From an uncultured Roseburia sp. (GTDB taxonomy: Bacteria; Bacillota_A; Clostridia; Lachnospirales; Lachnospiraceae): DNA of 28,042 bases. Under the pieces are notes generated by a model that saw only the letters and a program-made list of their open reading frames with translations, was not told the DNA's origin and searched no databases. The DNA lies in the NCBI GenBank assembly GCA_900753715.1, contig CAAEAE010000155.1, positions 1 through 28,042 of the forward strand, in the 5' to 3' direction. The position numbers were made by a program, and so were the translations under genes. Position 1 is the first letter of the stretch, and every line of letters begins with the position of its first letter. Positions 8,863 to 17,900 of the stretch are shown here, in pieces.

Positions 8863-8903
8863 AAAAAAATAGGTCATAAGGAACAATGTCCTTATGACCT
8901 ATT
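8863..8903 (-). terminator. Rho-independent terminator of metK
   Basis: A perfect 15-bp inverted repeat (8868-8882 with 8889-8903, arms AATAGGTCATAAGGA and its complement) encloses a six-base loop. On the minus strand it is followed by a run of T residues (8863-8868). It lies 67 bases after the metK stop. The same DNA also carries the -10 element of the next gene. Confidence 0.88.
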
Positions 8904-8909
8904 ATAGCA
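8901..8909 (-). promoter_or_regulatory. Extended -10 promoter for histidine kinase
   Basis: The minus strand reads TGCTATAAT (8901-8909), a perfect TGn-TATAAT extended -10. No good -35 is visible at 17 bases, as is usual for extended -10 promoters. The expected transcription start would fall inside the 5' arm of the metK terminator hairpin, about 45 bases before the kinase start codon. Confidence 0.6.
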
Positions 8910-8970
8910 TGAAAAGTTTTAAATCCTATTTCTTTTACATAAATTAATCTAAACTTTTCATAAACATATC

Positions 8971-10152
8971 CTATAAGTACTTCTTTAATACCTCAACTCT
9001 GTCGAGTGCCTCCCACGGAAGGTCAAGGTCGGTACGTCCGAAATGACCGTATGCAGCGGTTCCACGGTAGATTGGTCTTCTGAGGTTTAACATCTCAATA
9101 ATGCCTGCCGGACGCAAATCGAAATTACTGCGGATAATCTCAACTAACTTCTCATCGGAAAGTTTTCCGGTTCCAAAGGTATCAACCATTACAGATGTAG
9201 GCTGTGCAACACCGATTGCGTAGGATAACTGAATCTCACATTTCTCTGCAAGACCTGCTGCAACGATATTCTTTGCAACATAACGTGCTGCGTAAGCTGC
9301 GGAACGGTCAACCTTGGTGCAGTCTTTTCCGGAGAAAGCGCCGCCGCCGTGACGTGCATATCCGCCGTAGGTGTCTACAATAATCTTACGTCCGGTAAGA
9401 CCTGCATCTCCGTGAGGTCCACCGATAACGAAACGTCCGGTCGGATTGATGAAGAATTTGGTTTCTGCATCTACTAACTCTTTCGGAAGAACCGGGTCAA
9501 ATACATATTTCTTGATATCCTCGTGAATCTGCTCCTGGGTTACATCCTCATCATGCTGTGTGGAAAGAACAACTGCTTCAAGACGCTTTGGCTTGCCGTT
9601 CTCATCATACTCTACAGACACCTGGGTCTTTCCGTCCGGTCTTAAATATTTTAATGTGCCATCCTTACGCACGTTTGTGAGCTGTAATGCAAGCTTGTGC
9701 GCAAGAGAAATCGGATACGGCATATATTCCGGAGTCTCATTTGTTGCATAACCAAACATCATACCCTGGTCACCGGCACCCGTATCAAGTTCATCGGTAA
9801 GTTCACCCTCTTTTGCTTCAAGTGCTTTATCAACACCCATTGCAATATCCGGAGACTGCTGGTCTAATGCAACCATGACTGCACAGGTATTGCCGTCGAA
9901 TCCGGTCTTTGCATCGTTGTAGCCGATTTCGTTTACGGTCTTACGAACGATCGCCGGAATATCTAATTTTGCCTTTGTCGTAATCTCTCCTGTTACAAGA
10001 ACAAATCCTGTACAGCTTGCAGTCTCACAAGCCACGCGGCTCATCGGGTCCTCTGCCATGCAGGCATCAAGGATAGCATCGGAAATGGCATCACAGACTT
10101 TATCCGGATGTCCTTCGGTTACTGATTCTGAAGTAAATAATCTTTTTTCCAT
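8971..10152 (-). CDS. metK: S-adenosylmethionine synthetase
   Basis: MetK makes S-adenosylmethionine from methionine and ATP in the cytosol. The 393-residue protein has the usual family length. Signature motifs are GHPDK (14-18), [12 protein letters not shown] (125-136) and the phosphate-loop GGGAFSGKD (269-277). The start at 10152 ([18 protein letters not shown]) has GGGAG seven bases upstream; a longer in-frame reading would run into the riboswitch terminator and is rejected. The gene is monocistronic by appearance. It is preceded by a SAM-I riboswitch with an intrinsic terminator and followed by a perfect 15-bp hairpin terminator. High SAM is therefore expected to stop transcription before metK. 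Confidence 0.98.
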   Translation of the reverse strand: MEKRLFTSESVTEGHPDKVCDAISDAILDACMAEDPMSRVACETASCTGFVLVTGEITTKAKLDIPAIVRKTVNEIGYNDAKTGFDGNTCAVMVALDQQSPDIAMGVDKALEAKEGELTDELDTGAGDQGMMFGYATNETPEYMPYPISLAHKLALQLTNVRKDGTLKYLRPDGKTQVSVEYDENGKPKRLEAVVLSTQHDEDVTQEQIHEDIKKYVFDPVLPKELVDAETKFFINPTGRFVIGGPHGDAGLTGRKIIVDTYGGYARHGGGAFSGKDCTKVDRSAAYAARYVAKNIVAAGLAEKCEIQLSYAIGVAQPTSVMVDTFGTGKLSDEKLVEIIRSNFDLRPAGIIEMLNLRRPIYRGTAAYGHFGRTDLDLPWEALDRVEVLKKYL

Positions 10153-10202
10153 TTGTATCTCCCTTCGTAAGTAGGAAGTTCCGGGGGAAATTCCTATAAA
10201 GT

Positions 10203-10231
10203 AAAAAAAAACCGCTTGTTGCAACAAGCGG
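10203..10231 (-). terminator. Riboswitch-controlled intrinsic terminator upstream of metK
   Basis: CCGCTTGTTG and CAACAAGCGG form a self-complementary 20-base hairpin (10212-10231), followed on the minus strand by nine T residues (10203-10211). It sits between the SAM aptamer and the metK start codon, as expected for the off-state expression platform. The TTGTT of its 5' arm could alternatively pair with AACAA in the 3' P1 region of the aptamer. Confidence 0.93.
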
Positions 10232-10260
10232 ACATGATAGTTATGAGATCATCAAATCCT

Positions 10261-10400
10261 CTTATTGTTCGAACTACTCTTCTCTACACACCGTCTGCAT
10301 CAGACGGAGCGATATGCCCGCTCAGGTTGGCACCTTCCATATGACTATAGGGGTTGCCGTGACTTCATCGATCCTTTGTATCTCCATCACTCTGAATAAG
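10261..10400 (-). promoter_or_regulatory. SAM-I (S-box) riboswitch aptamer
   Basis: Read on the minus strand, the leader shows the S-box core in order: P1 5' side CTTATT (10395-10400), AGAGTGATGGAG, the kink-turn segment GATGAAGTCACGGCAACC, AAGGTGCCAACCTGAGCGGG, a P4 hairpin CCGTCTG-ATG-CAGACGG, and P1 3' side AATAAG (10261-10266). GTGA and TCAC pair to form P2. The aptamer lies directly upstream of an intrinsic terminator and metK. Known S-box RNAs bind SAM and switch transcription off. Confidence 0.96.
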
Positions 10401-10441
10401 AAAATTTTCACAATATTGAATTTTCAAATCTACGCAGATAC

Positions 10442-10468
10442 ATTACACCTTTTTATGTTTACTGTCAA
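10442..10468 (-). promoter_or_regulatory. Promoter of the metK riboswitch transcript
   Basis: A consensus -35 TTGACA (10463-10468, minus strand) is followed by TGTAAT (10442-10447) after 15 bases, or by the poorer TAATGT after 17. Start of transcription would lie about 30-40 bases before the riboswitch P1 stem. The -35 is convincing; the exact -10 is uncertain. Confidence 0.6.
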
Positions 10469-10476
10469 CCTTTTTA

Positions 10477-10505
10477 TTGACTTTCTTTTTTCTTAAAATT
10501 ATACT
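10477..10505 (+). promoter_or_regulatory. Sigma-A promoter of the HD-GYP gene
   Basis: TTGACT (10477-10482), a 17-base spacer and TATACT (10500-10505) make a near-consensus promoter 40 bases before the HD-GYP start codon. Its -35 box is only eight bases from the -35 box of the oppositely directed metK promoter. This completes the 393-base metK/HD-GYP gap, which otherwise holds the riboswitch. Confidence 0.75.
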
Positions 10506-10545
10506 GGTAATAGCAAATATTTTATTGGGGAACCGAGGACTGCTT

Positions 10546-11622
10546 ATGAAAAAAATTCAGGTAATAGACCTTAAACCGGATATGATTCCGGCAGAAGATG
10601 TCATGACCAAAGGAGGACAGCTTGTCGTGGGAAAGGGCGTCCCACTGACAAAGAAACTGATTCTGCGCATCACATTTTACAATATTCCTTTTATTTACGT
10701 AGAAGGAGAAGAAGAGGCGCCGGTTGAAAAACCGCAGCTGTCACCCGACTACACACAAAAAATCCGTCGTTCAAACGAATTTCAGTCATTCCAGATTGAC
10801 CATTCTGTTGTCCTTACGATGATTCGTGAGAGTTTTACCGCTTTCGTCGAGAAAGGAACACCGCTTCCCATTGATGAGCTGTTAAATGCCACCGTGAATC
10901 TCTATCGGACCTGCAAAACTTCGCTTGATTTATTTAATATGCTTCACAATCTGCGTTCTTCCGATGACAGTATCTACGCACACTGTCTGAACGTTGCATT
11001 AGTCAGCCGCCGTCTCGGACGCTGGCTTAAAGTGGACGACGACACTTTAAACCTTTTAACACTCTGCGGACTGCTTCACGATATCGGCAAACTCAAAATT
11101 CCACAGGAAATTTTAAATAAGCCGGGCAAATATACTGACGAGGAATTTGCCCTTGTGAAAAAACATCCTGTTTTCGGCTATGAGCTTTTAAAGAATCTTC
11201 CAATTGATACACGCATCAAAAAGGCTGCCTTAAGCCACCATGAGCGCTGCGATGGAACCGGTTATCCGTTGGGTCTTAAGCAGGAAGACCTTGATAGCTG
11301 TACCATGGTCGTCGCTATCGCCGACGTGTATGATGCAATGACAGCGGCACGTTCCTACCGCGCTCCGCTTTGTCCGTTCCAGGTCATCGAACGGTTTGAA
11401 CAGGATGGTCTGCAGAAATATAATCCAAAATTTATTCTCACATTTTTATCCCGGATTGCAGACACCTACAAAAACCATCGCGTTCTGTTAAACGACGGCC
11501 GCTCCGCAACCGTTGTCATGATTAACGCTAACCGGCTTTCAAAACCATTAATCCAGTTTAATGACGGCTCCTGCATCGACCTTTCCAAGCAGGAAGGACT
11601 TTTTATCCAGACCGTTTTATAA
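10546..11622 (+). CDS. HD-GYP domain protein, probable cyclic-di-GMP phosphodiesterase
   Basis: HD-GYP proteins hydrolyse cyclic di-GMP using a metal centre. In this 358-residue protein the N-terminal region (1-55) begins KKIQVIDLKPDMIPAEDVM, a small domain often found before HD-GYP in Firmicutes. The HD-GYP domain (about 140-310) has His146, the HD pair His178-Asp179 in LLHDIGKLKIP, HHERCDGTGYP (231-241) and ADVYDAMTAARSYR (259-272). The diagnostic GYP is intact. There is no membrane segment or receiver domain. The start at ATG 10546 is supported by GAGGAC five bases upstream. The gene is single and divergent from metK. It has its own near-consensus promoter and shares a bidirectional terminator with murA. 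No diguanylate cyclase gene is visible in the window. Confidence 0.94.
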   Translation: MKKIQVIDLKPDMIPAEDVMTKGGQLVVGKGVPLTKKLILRITFYNIPFIYVEGEEEAPVEKPQLSPDYTQKIRRSNEFQSFQIDHSVVLTMIRESFTAFVEKGTPLPIDELLNATVNLYRTCKTSLDLFNMLHNLRSSDDSIYAHCLNVALVSRRLGRWLKVDDDTLNLLTLCGLLHDIGKLKIPQEILNKPGKYTDEEFALVKKHPVFGYELLKNLPIDTRIKKAALSHHERCDGTGYPLGLKQEDLDSCTMVVAIADVYDAMTAARSYRAPLCPFQVIERFEQDGLQKYNPKFILTFLSRIADTYKNHRVLLNDGRSATVVMINANRLSKPLIQFNDGSCIDLSKQEGLFIQTVL

Positions 11623-11642
11623 CGCAAGAAAAAATAAAAACA

Positions 11643-11678
11643 CACCCGGGCCTCACGGTCCGGGTGCATTTTTATTTT
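11643..11678. terminator. Bidirectional terminator between HD-GYP gene and murA
   Basis: CACCCGGGCC-TCAC-GGTCCGGGTG (11643-11666) forms a ten-bp stem with one G-T pair and a four-base loop. It is followed on the plus strand by CATTTTTATTTT and preceded by an A-rich run that acts as the U-tract for the minus strand. It lies between convergent stop codons and can serve both genes. Confidence 0.9.
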
Positions 11679-11696
11679 CTTCTAACAAATGTTCCG

Positions 11697-12989
11697 TTAA
11701 GAAACCTTCAATGTAAACTTCTGAATATCCTTCTCCGTCGCAACTTTCTCAATCAGTGCTCCAAGAGAAGCAAGCTTGCTCTCAAATGCCTCATATCCAC
11801 GTTCAATATAATAAATATCATCTACAACCGTAATTCCGTCTCCGGCAAGTCCTGCAATGACAAGCGCTGCTCCTGCACGTAAATCCGGTGCATTGACTCT
11901 CGCTCCGGTGTAACGCTCCACACCGCTGATTATCGCAATGTTGCTCTCCACCTTGATGTTTGCGCCCATTCTTGTCATTTCGTCCACATATTTGAAGCGG
12001 TTCTCAAAAATGCTCTCTGTCACGGTACTCGTTCCGTCTGCAATTCCAAGCACAACCGCCATCTGCGGCTGCATATCAGTCGGAAATCCCGGATATGGCA
12101 ACGTTGTCACCTGTGTATGCCGTAACGGCTTTGATGCCACTACACGCACCGCATCATCAAATTCCTGTACTTCACAGCCCACCTCTAATAACTTGGCACT
12201 GATTGCCTCTAAGTGCTTCGGGATAACATTCTTAACCGTCACGTCTCCCTTGGTCGCTGCTGCCGCAAGCATAAACGTTCCTGCTTCAATCTGATCCGGA
12301 ATGATGGAGTACTCTGTCTGATGCAGCTTCTCAACACCCACGATACGGATAACATCGGTTCCCGCTCCGCGGATATTTGCACCCATGCTGTTTAAGAAAT
12401 TCGCCACATCTACGACATGCGGCTCTTTTGCTGCATTCTCAATGGTCGTTTTTCCTTCTGCCATCGCTGCTGCCATCATAATATTAATCGTAGCTCCTAC
12501 GGAAACCTTATCCATATAAATATGCGTTCCGGTCAGCTTCTCTGCGGATGCCATCACAAGTCCGTGACCAATCTCCACCTGCGCACCAAGCGCACGAAAT
12601 CCCTTCAAATGAAGGTCAATCGGTCTGCTTCCGATATCGCATCCACCCGGAAGTGCCACTTCTGCATGCTTGTATTTGCCTAAAAGTGCTCCAATCAGAT
12701 AATAAGACGCACGGATTTTGCGGATAAATTCATTGTCGACATTGAGATCCCGGATAAAAGACCCGTTGATTTTCACGGTATGCGCATCTAACCGCTCTAC
12801 CTTTGCACCAATCTCCGCAATCGCATTGAGCAGAATATTTGTATCTCTGACATTTGGTATATTTTCTATTGTAACGGTCTCATCCGTCATGACAGCCGCA
12901 GATAAAATCGCAAGCGCTGCGTTCTTTGCACCGCCGATTTCCACTTCGCCAACTAACGGATTGCCTCCTTTAATTACATACTGTTCCAT
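11697..12989 (-). CDS. murA: UDP-N-acetylglucosamine 1-carboxyvinyltransferase (MurA)
   Basis: MurA transfers enolpyruvate from PEP to UDP-GlcNAc, the first committed step of peptidoglycan synthesis. The 430-residue protein is of normal length. Lys22-Asn23 in GGAKNAALAI is the conserved substrate-binding pair. The active-site loop LPGGCDIGSRPIDLHLKG has Cys117, the residue alkylated by fosfomycin in known MurA enzymes, so the enzyme should be of the fosfomycin-sensitive type. The start is ATG 12989 with AGAGG eight bases upstream. A consensus promoter lies 36-65 bases before the start. Firmicutes often have two paralogues (MurA/MurZ), and I cannot say which this is. It is monocistronic or the last gene after the shikimate-kinase-like gene. 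Confidence 0.97.
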   Translation of the reverse strand: MEQYVIKGGNPLVGEVEIGGAKNAALAILSAAVMTDETVTIENIPNVRDTNILLNAIAEIGAKVERLDAHTVKINGSFIRDLNVDNEFIRKIRASYYLIGALLGKYKHAEVALPGGCDIGSRPIDLHLKGFRALGAQVEIGHGLVMASAEKLTGTHIYMDKVSVGATINIMMAAAMAEGKTTIENAAKEPHVVDVANFLNSMGANIRGAGTDVIRIVGVEKLHQTEYSIIPDQIEAGTFMLAAAATKGDVTVKNVIPKHLEAISAKLLEVGCEVQEFDDAVRVVASKPLRHTQVTTLPYPGFPTDMQPQMAVVLGIADGTSTVTESIFENRFKYVDEMTRMGANIKVESNIAIISGVERYTGARVNAPDLRAGAALVIAGLAGDGITVVDDIYYIERGYEAFESKLASLGALIEKVATEKDIQKFTLKVS

Positions 12990-13024
12990 TTCACACCTCT
13001 ATGAACAATCTCTACAAATTCGTA

Positions 13025-13054
13025 ATTATAACAGTCTTACATTTATTTTGTCAA
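13025..13054 (-). promoter_or_regulatory. murA promoter
   Basis: On the minus strand, a perfect TTGACA (13049-13054) and a perfect TATAAT (13025-13030) are separated by 18 bases, with TG at the extended -10 position. Transcription would start about 30 bases before the murA start codon. It is the best core-promoter match noticed in the window. Confidence 0.8.
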
Positions 13055-13132
13055 TAGTATACCATTTATTCCGGCATTTGCAAACACAAATCATTGCTCC
13101 ACTGATACAGCTCACACTCTGCTACCAATATT

Positions 13133-13663
13133 TTATTCGCTTCCTTCTCTTTTGTTACTGAACTGCTCTTTTAAACCGAGTATCTTTTCCACCGTCTGTT
13201 CCACACTGCATCCGCTTTCATCCACCGTCAGATCCGCATATTTCTCATAAAGAGGCACACGCTCTTTGTACAAATCAAGAAAAGTCTGTCCCTCTCTTAG
13301 CACGACACCGCGCCCTTTGATATCATGCAGTCTCACGCGCAGTTCCTCATATGGAAGTTTCAGGTAAATAACCGTTCCAATCTTCTTCAGATGTTCCATC
13401 GCTTCTGCCCCATAGACAACACTTCCGCCTGTGGCAATAATGGAATGTTCTACCATAAGCCCCGCATTTACCCGGTTTTCCACTTCAATAAAGCCATCCG
13501 TTCCGACCTCTGCAATAATCTCCCGCAGCAGTTTTCCCTCTTCCTTCTGAATCACCAGGTCTGCATCGACAAACTGATATCCAAGCACTTTTGCAAGAAT
13601 CACACCGATGGTGCTTTTTCCCACACCCGGCATTCCAATCAATACGATATTATTATTTTTCAT
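13133..13663 (-). CDS. Shikimate kinase-like P-loop kinase
   Basis: The 176-residue protein has the shikimate kinase fold and length. The Walker A is GMPGVGKST (10-18) and the shikimate-site Asp35 lies in FVDADLVIQ. A lid arginine candidate is Arg118 in KGRGVVL, and the C-terminal RVPLYEKYAD motif has the expected Arg and Tyr. Two canonical features are altered. The FR pair that supplies a substrate arginine (Arg58 in M. tuberculosis AroK) is Phe58-Ile59 here, and the GGG loop is Gly79-Gly80-Ser81. I recall clostridial proteins annotated as shikimate kinase that share IATGGSVVY, so this may be a paralogous subfamily with another substrate. For that reason no aroK symbol is given. The gene follows the terminator of the lipoprotein gene and precedes murA. 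No other aromatic-pathway gene is nearby. Confidence 0.85.
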   Translation of the reverse strand: MKNNNIVLIGMPGVGKSTIGVILAKVLGYQFVDADLVIQKEEGKLLREIIAEVGTDGFIEVENRVNAGLMVEHSIIATGGSVVYGAEAMEHLKKIGTVIYLKLPYEELRVRLHDIKGRGVVLREGQTFLDLYKERVPLYEKYADLTVDESGCSVEQTVEKILGLKEQFSNKREGSE

Positions 13664-13715
13664 CTGCGCTGTTTCCTTCCATAGTTTTCTCGTATTCCCT
13701 TTGCTTTATACATCC

Positions 13716-13752
13716 AAAAAGAGGCCTCCGTCTTACACAGAAGCCTCTTTTT
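13716..13752 (-). terminator. Terminator after the PrsA/SurA-like lipoprotein gene
   Basis: AAAAAGAGGC (13716-13725) pairs with GCCTCTTTTT (13743-13752). On the minus strand this gives a GC-rich stem base flanked by a T run, 11 bases after the lipoprotein stop codon. The structure is symmetrical, so it could also work in the plus direction. Confidence 0.82.
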
Positions 13753-13762
13753 CCTAATCTTT

Positions 13763-14821
13763 TTACTGTTCGGTTGTATCTGCTGCGGACTCTGTAGCCC
13801 CTGCTGCTTCTGTGCTTTCTTCTGCAGTTGTAAACAGGTTGTCAAAGCTGACTTTCGCCCATACTTTCTCATTCAAAGTCCAGGTTGAGTTGTCTTCCCA
13901 TCCGCTTAAAACCTCGCTGTAATGGTCGCTCTGGCGCTCGCTGATAATACTCTGTCTTGTCTCCTCGGTTGCCTTGGCATCTGTCTTTGCATCAAGACGT
14001 ACCACATAATAGCTGCTGTCAAGTTCAATCAAATCGGAAACTTCACCCTCATCTAATCCCTGTAATGCAGTTAAAACTGCCTCGTCAATAGAATCGGTAT
14101 CTGCGGTAAACGTACCTGTCGAAACGGTATATCCTGCTGTCTCTGCGGCAGACTCAAGTCCATTTTCTTTTGCATCCTCGTCAAATGCCTCTACCTGCGT
14201 CGCAAGCAGCTTTAAATCATCCTCTGTATAGGTAACAGTGTTGCCGTCTGCATCTGTCGTGGAAGTCTTAGAAACCGTCACATAGCTGTAAGAGCTGGTG
14301 TTTGCCTCTTCGTCGCTCACCTCGGTATCAGCCTCAGCAATGATGGCATCATACATATGAGTCTGAATCGTTGCAAGGCTTAAATACTCTTCTACGATTT
14401 CCTTGGTTGCGCCCATCGCATCAAGTGCCTCTTTGCTGTTATCTGCAATAAAAGTCTCAGCCGCCTTTGTAATTGCAGCTTTCTCCTCATCGGTTAAAGC
14501 AATGTTATATTCGTCTGCATGAGCATTTAATGTATACATTGCCTGGATTCCTTTAATACTGTTGCTCTTAAGGCTCTCCTCCATTGTGGTTCCCTGTCCG
14601 TACATATCGGTGGACCAGACTTTTTCACCAAAATACATGGTATAAAAATCATCGTAAGTCGCCTGCTGTAAACGTGCTGCAAAATTGGCAACCCCAAGTG
14701 TAATCTCCTGGTCATTAAATGTTGCCACCACTTCGTCTTTATTAATACCGCCGCATCCGGTCAGAATGGATGCCGCCATCACACCGCCAAGTAATCCTGC
14801 GGTTATTTTCCTGATTCTCAT
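13763..14821 (-). CDS. Peptidyl-prolyl isomerase-like lipoprotein (PrsA/SurA type)
   Basis: The N-terminus is a lipoprotein signal: MRIRK, a hydrophobic stretch and the lipobox LTGC with Cys23. The mature protein should therefore be anchored outside the cytoplasmic membrane. The remaining 330 residues are acidic and resemble PrsA/SurA foldases. A SurA-like helical chaperone region (about 28-170) includes EITLGVANFAARLQQATYDD, followed by a parvulin-like region (about 175-280) with ALQGLDEGEVSDLIELDSSYYVVRL, the usual C-terminal parvulin strand pattern. The tail (about 334-352) is rich in Glu, Ala, Thr and Ser. It has an AGGAGG ribosome binding site and follows mfd, a common clostridial arrangement. 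Its likely role is folding exported proteins; isomerase activity is not certain. Confidence 0.85.
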   Translation of the reverse strand: MRIRKITAGLLGGVMAASILTGCGGINKDEVVATFNDQEITLGVANFAARLQQATYDDFYTMYFGEKVWSTDMYGQGTTMEESLKSNSIKGIQAMYTLNAHADEYNIALTDEEKAAITKAAETFIADNSKEALDAMGATKEIVEEYLSLATIQTHMYDAIIAEADTEVSDEEANTSSYSYVTVSKTSTTDADGNTVTYTEDDLKLLATQVEAFDEDAKENGLESAAETAGYTVSTGTFTADTDSIDEAVLTALQGLDEGEVSDLIELDSSYYVVRLDAKTDAKATEETRQSIISERQSDHYSEVLSGWEDNSTWTLNEKVWAKVSFDNLFTTAEESTEAAGATESAADTTEQ

Positions 14822-14865
14822 AGGTTCCTCCTGCTTTTCATCTTCTCATAAAAATCACTTGCTCT

Positions 14866-14894
14866 ATTATAGTGCTTTTTCCCAAAAGCCGCAA
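14866..14894 (-). promoter_or_regulatory. Candidate internal promoter before the lipoprotein gene
   Basis: A perfect TATAAT (14866-14871, minus strand) is preceded after 17 bases by TTGCGG (14889-14894), a weak -35. It lies in the 90-base gap between mfd and the lipoprotein gene and could supplement read-through from mfd. Confidence 0.45.
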
Positions 14895-14911
14895 CTACTT
14901 TCATACTTTTT

Positions 14912-17900
14912 TCACACAGGTTCCTCGGGCTTTTGCAGCAGCATTTCTCCCGCCCTGTTTAAAAACTGCTCCAAGGCATCCTGGGCTTCCACACCTTTGT
15001 CCCTGGAATTTTTCCGGAACAGGTAACTAAAATACGGTGCCTTTGCATCCATCGTAAACTTCAAATCACTTCCAAATGATGCCACAAACTCCGGAATCCG
15101 TGCCACATCAAGTTTCGCCTTTTCATACAGCGTAAACTTCAGGGAATCCCCCTTCTGCGCCACCTCGGTCATATAAAGCGCATGCGCCTTTGATTTCACT
15201 CTTGCAATGTAAAGCAGATTTTCCACCGACTTCGGCGGGTCTCCGAAACGGTCGATTAACTCCTCGAGCATCTCCTCTGTCTCTTCCTCGGTCTCAATGT
15301 CTGCAATCCGCTTATAAATATCGAGTTTCTGCACCTCATTCGGAATGTATCCCATCGGAATATATGCGTCAATTGTAATGTCAATCGACGTATCAAAATG
15401 CTCTCCGACTGCGTCTCCCTTTGCCTCTTTTACCGCTTCGTTCAACATCTTGCAGTAAAGGTCATAGCCGACCGCCTCCATATGCCCGTGCTGTTCGGCA
15501 CCTAAAAGATTTCCGGCTCCGCGGATTTCAAGGTCGCGCATCGCAATTTTAAAGCCGCTTCCAAGCTCCGTGTACTCTTTAATCGCCGCTAATCTCTTTT
15601 CCGCGACTTCCTTAAGCATCTTATCCCGCTTATACATCAAGAATGCGTAGGCGGTACGGTTCGAGCGTCCCACTCTTCCCCTGAGCTGATAAAGCTGTGA
15701 AAGTCCCATGTTATCCGCATCGTGGATAATCATCGTATTGACGTTTGAGATATCAAGTCCAGTCTCTATAATTGTAGTAGAAACTAAAACATCAATTTCA
15801 CCGTTGATAAAACGGTACATGATATTTTCAAGCTCCGTCTCCTTCATCTGCCCATGGGCATACGCCACATTTGCCTCTGGCACAAGCTCTCCAATCTTTG
15901 CTGCCACATCCGCAATCTCTTTTACGCGGTTATAGACATAGTACGCCTGTCCGCCTCTGGCAAGTTCCCTCGAAATTGCCTCCCGCACAAGCTCCTCGTT
16001 ATACTCCATCACATAGGTCTGAATCGGAAGTCTGTCCATCGGCGGCTCTTCTAATACGCTCATGTCGCGGATTCCAATCAGGCTCATATGAAGTGTTCTT
16101 GGAATCGGTGTTGCCGTAAGGGTCAGCACATCCACATCCTTTTTGAGCTGCTTGATTTTTTCCTTGTGCGTGACGCCGAAACGCTGCTCCTCGTCAATCA
16201 TTAAAAGCCCCAAATCTTTGTATACCACATCTTTTGACAGCAGCCGGTGCGTGCCGATAATGATGTCCACGCTGCCTTTTTTCAAGCCTTCAATCGTCTT
16301 TTTCTGCTCCGCACTGCTTCTGAAACGGCATAAAAGGTCTACATTTACCGGAAAATCCTTCATGCGCTGTGCAAAATTGTTATAGTGCTGCTGCGCGAGA
16401 ATCGTTGTCGGCACTAAAAATGCCACCTGTTTGCCATCCTGCACTGCCTTAAATGCCGCACGGATTGCAATCTCCGTCTTTCCGTAGCCCACGTCACCGC
16501 AAATCAGACGGTCCATAATCTTGGTGCTTTCCATATCCTTCTTGGTCGCTTCAATGGCAAGCTCCTGGTCCTCTGTCTCCTCAAACGGGAACATTTCTTC
16601 AAATTCCCTCTGCCATACCGTATCCGGCCCGTATACAAACCCACTCTTGCTCTGACGCGCCGCATAAAGTTCTACCAGTTCCCCGGCAATCTCTTTTACC
16701 GCACCGCGCACTCTGGTCTTGGTCTTATTCCATTCCTGCCCGCCTAATTTATTTAGCTTCGGCTTTTTCGCGTCCGCTCCGGCATATTTTTGAATCAGCT
16801 CTAACTGCGTCGCAAGGATATACAGATTTCCGCCCCCGGCATATTCAATCTTGATATAATCCTTGACCGTCTTATCAACCTCAATCTTTTCGATTCCGCG
16901 GTAAATGCCAAGTCCATGATTCTCATGCACCACATAATCTCCGATATTCAAATCGGTAAAGCTGGCAATCTTTTCTCCTTCGTAAAGCCTGCGGTGTTTC
17001 TTTTTCTTCTTTTCTCCGCCGAAAATATCACTCTCGGATATCACGACGAACTTAATCATCGGATACTCAAACCCTTTTTTCAGTTTGCCATATCCCACCA
17101 TGATTTCGCCGGGCTTTACCTCATGGTCAAAATCTTCTGAATAAAAAGCGCTTAACCCCTCTCCCATCAAATCCTCAGAAAGACGTTTCGCCCTCGTCTT
17201 AGAGCCGGAAAGCAGCACCACCCGGAACCCATTTTTCTTGTAGCGTTCCAAATCATGCACGAGAAGTTCAAAACTATTGTTGTAGGGATTCACAGTCCGC
17301 GTTTCCATGCTAAGGCGCAGCTTCAAATCCAGATATTTATTTTTCATATCCAGTGCGACAAGCGCCACGCATTTGCGTTCTTCTATCTTTGCAAGAATTT
17401 CTGCGCAGGAGAACAGCTCCCGCATCTGTCCCGGAAGAATATAGCCCTTCTCAAGTCTCTGTTTCATGCTCTCCGAAAATTCCGTCTCCGTGGAAGTTCC
17501 GCGCTCAATCGAGCGTGCCGCCTCATCCAGAAAAATAATCGTCTGTTCTTTGTCAAAATAATCAAGAAGCGACACCCGTTTCTCACAAAAATAAGACAAA
17601 TAGGCATCCAGTCCGGCATTTATGGCAAGCTCGCCTGCCTCCTCCGCAAGCTGCTCGGCTGCGGATTTCACCCGGTACGCCTCCTCGGTCTTCATCTCTT
17701 TGCGCAATTTTGCAGAAACCACTTCCGCTTCTTTTAAAATGCGTGCAATTCCGGCTTCCCGTTCCTCTTTGGTCAGCACCAGCTCGCACGCCGGATAAAT
17801 GGACACTTTTTCGAGATTTTCAATGGAACGCTGACTTTCCGCATCAAAGGAACGGATGGAATCCACCTCATCTCCCCAGAGCTCAATGCGGTACGGATTG

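Noticed and set aside
8863..8903. The 15-bp hairpin as an attenuator for the histidine kinase
   Set aside because: The predicted kinase transcript begins inside the 5' arm, so it cannot form the whole stem. The T run and position fit the metK terminator.
10153..10227. N-terminal extension of MetK by 25 residues
   Set aside because: It would translate through the riboswitch terminator; the ATG at 10152 has a proper ribosome binding site and the family N-terminus.
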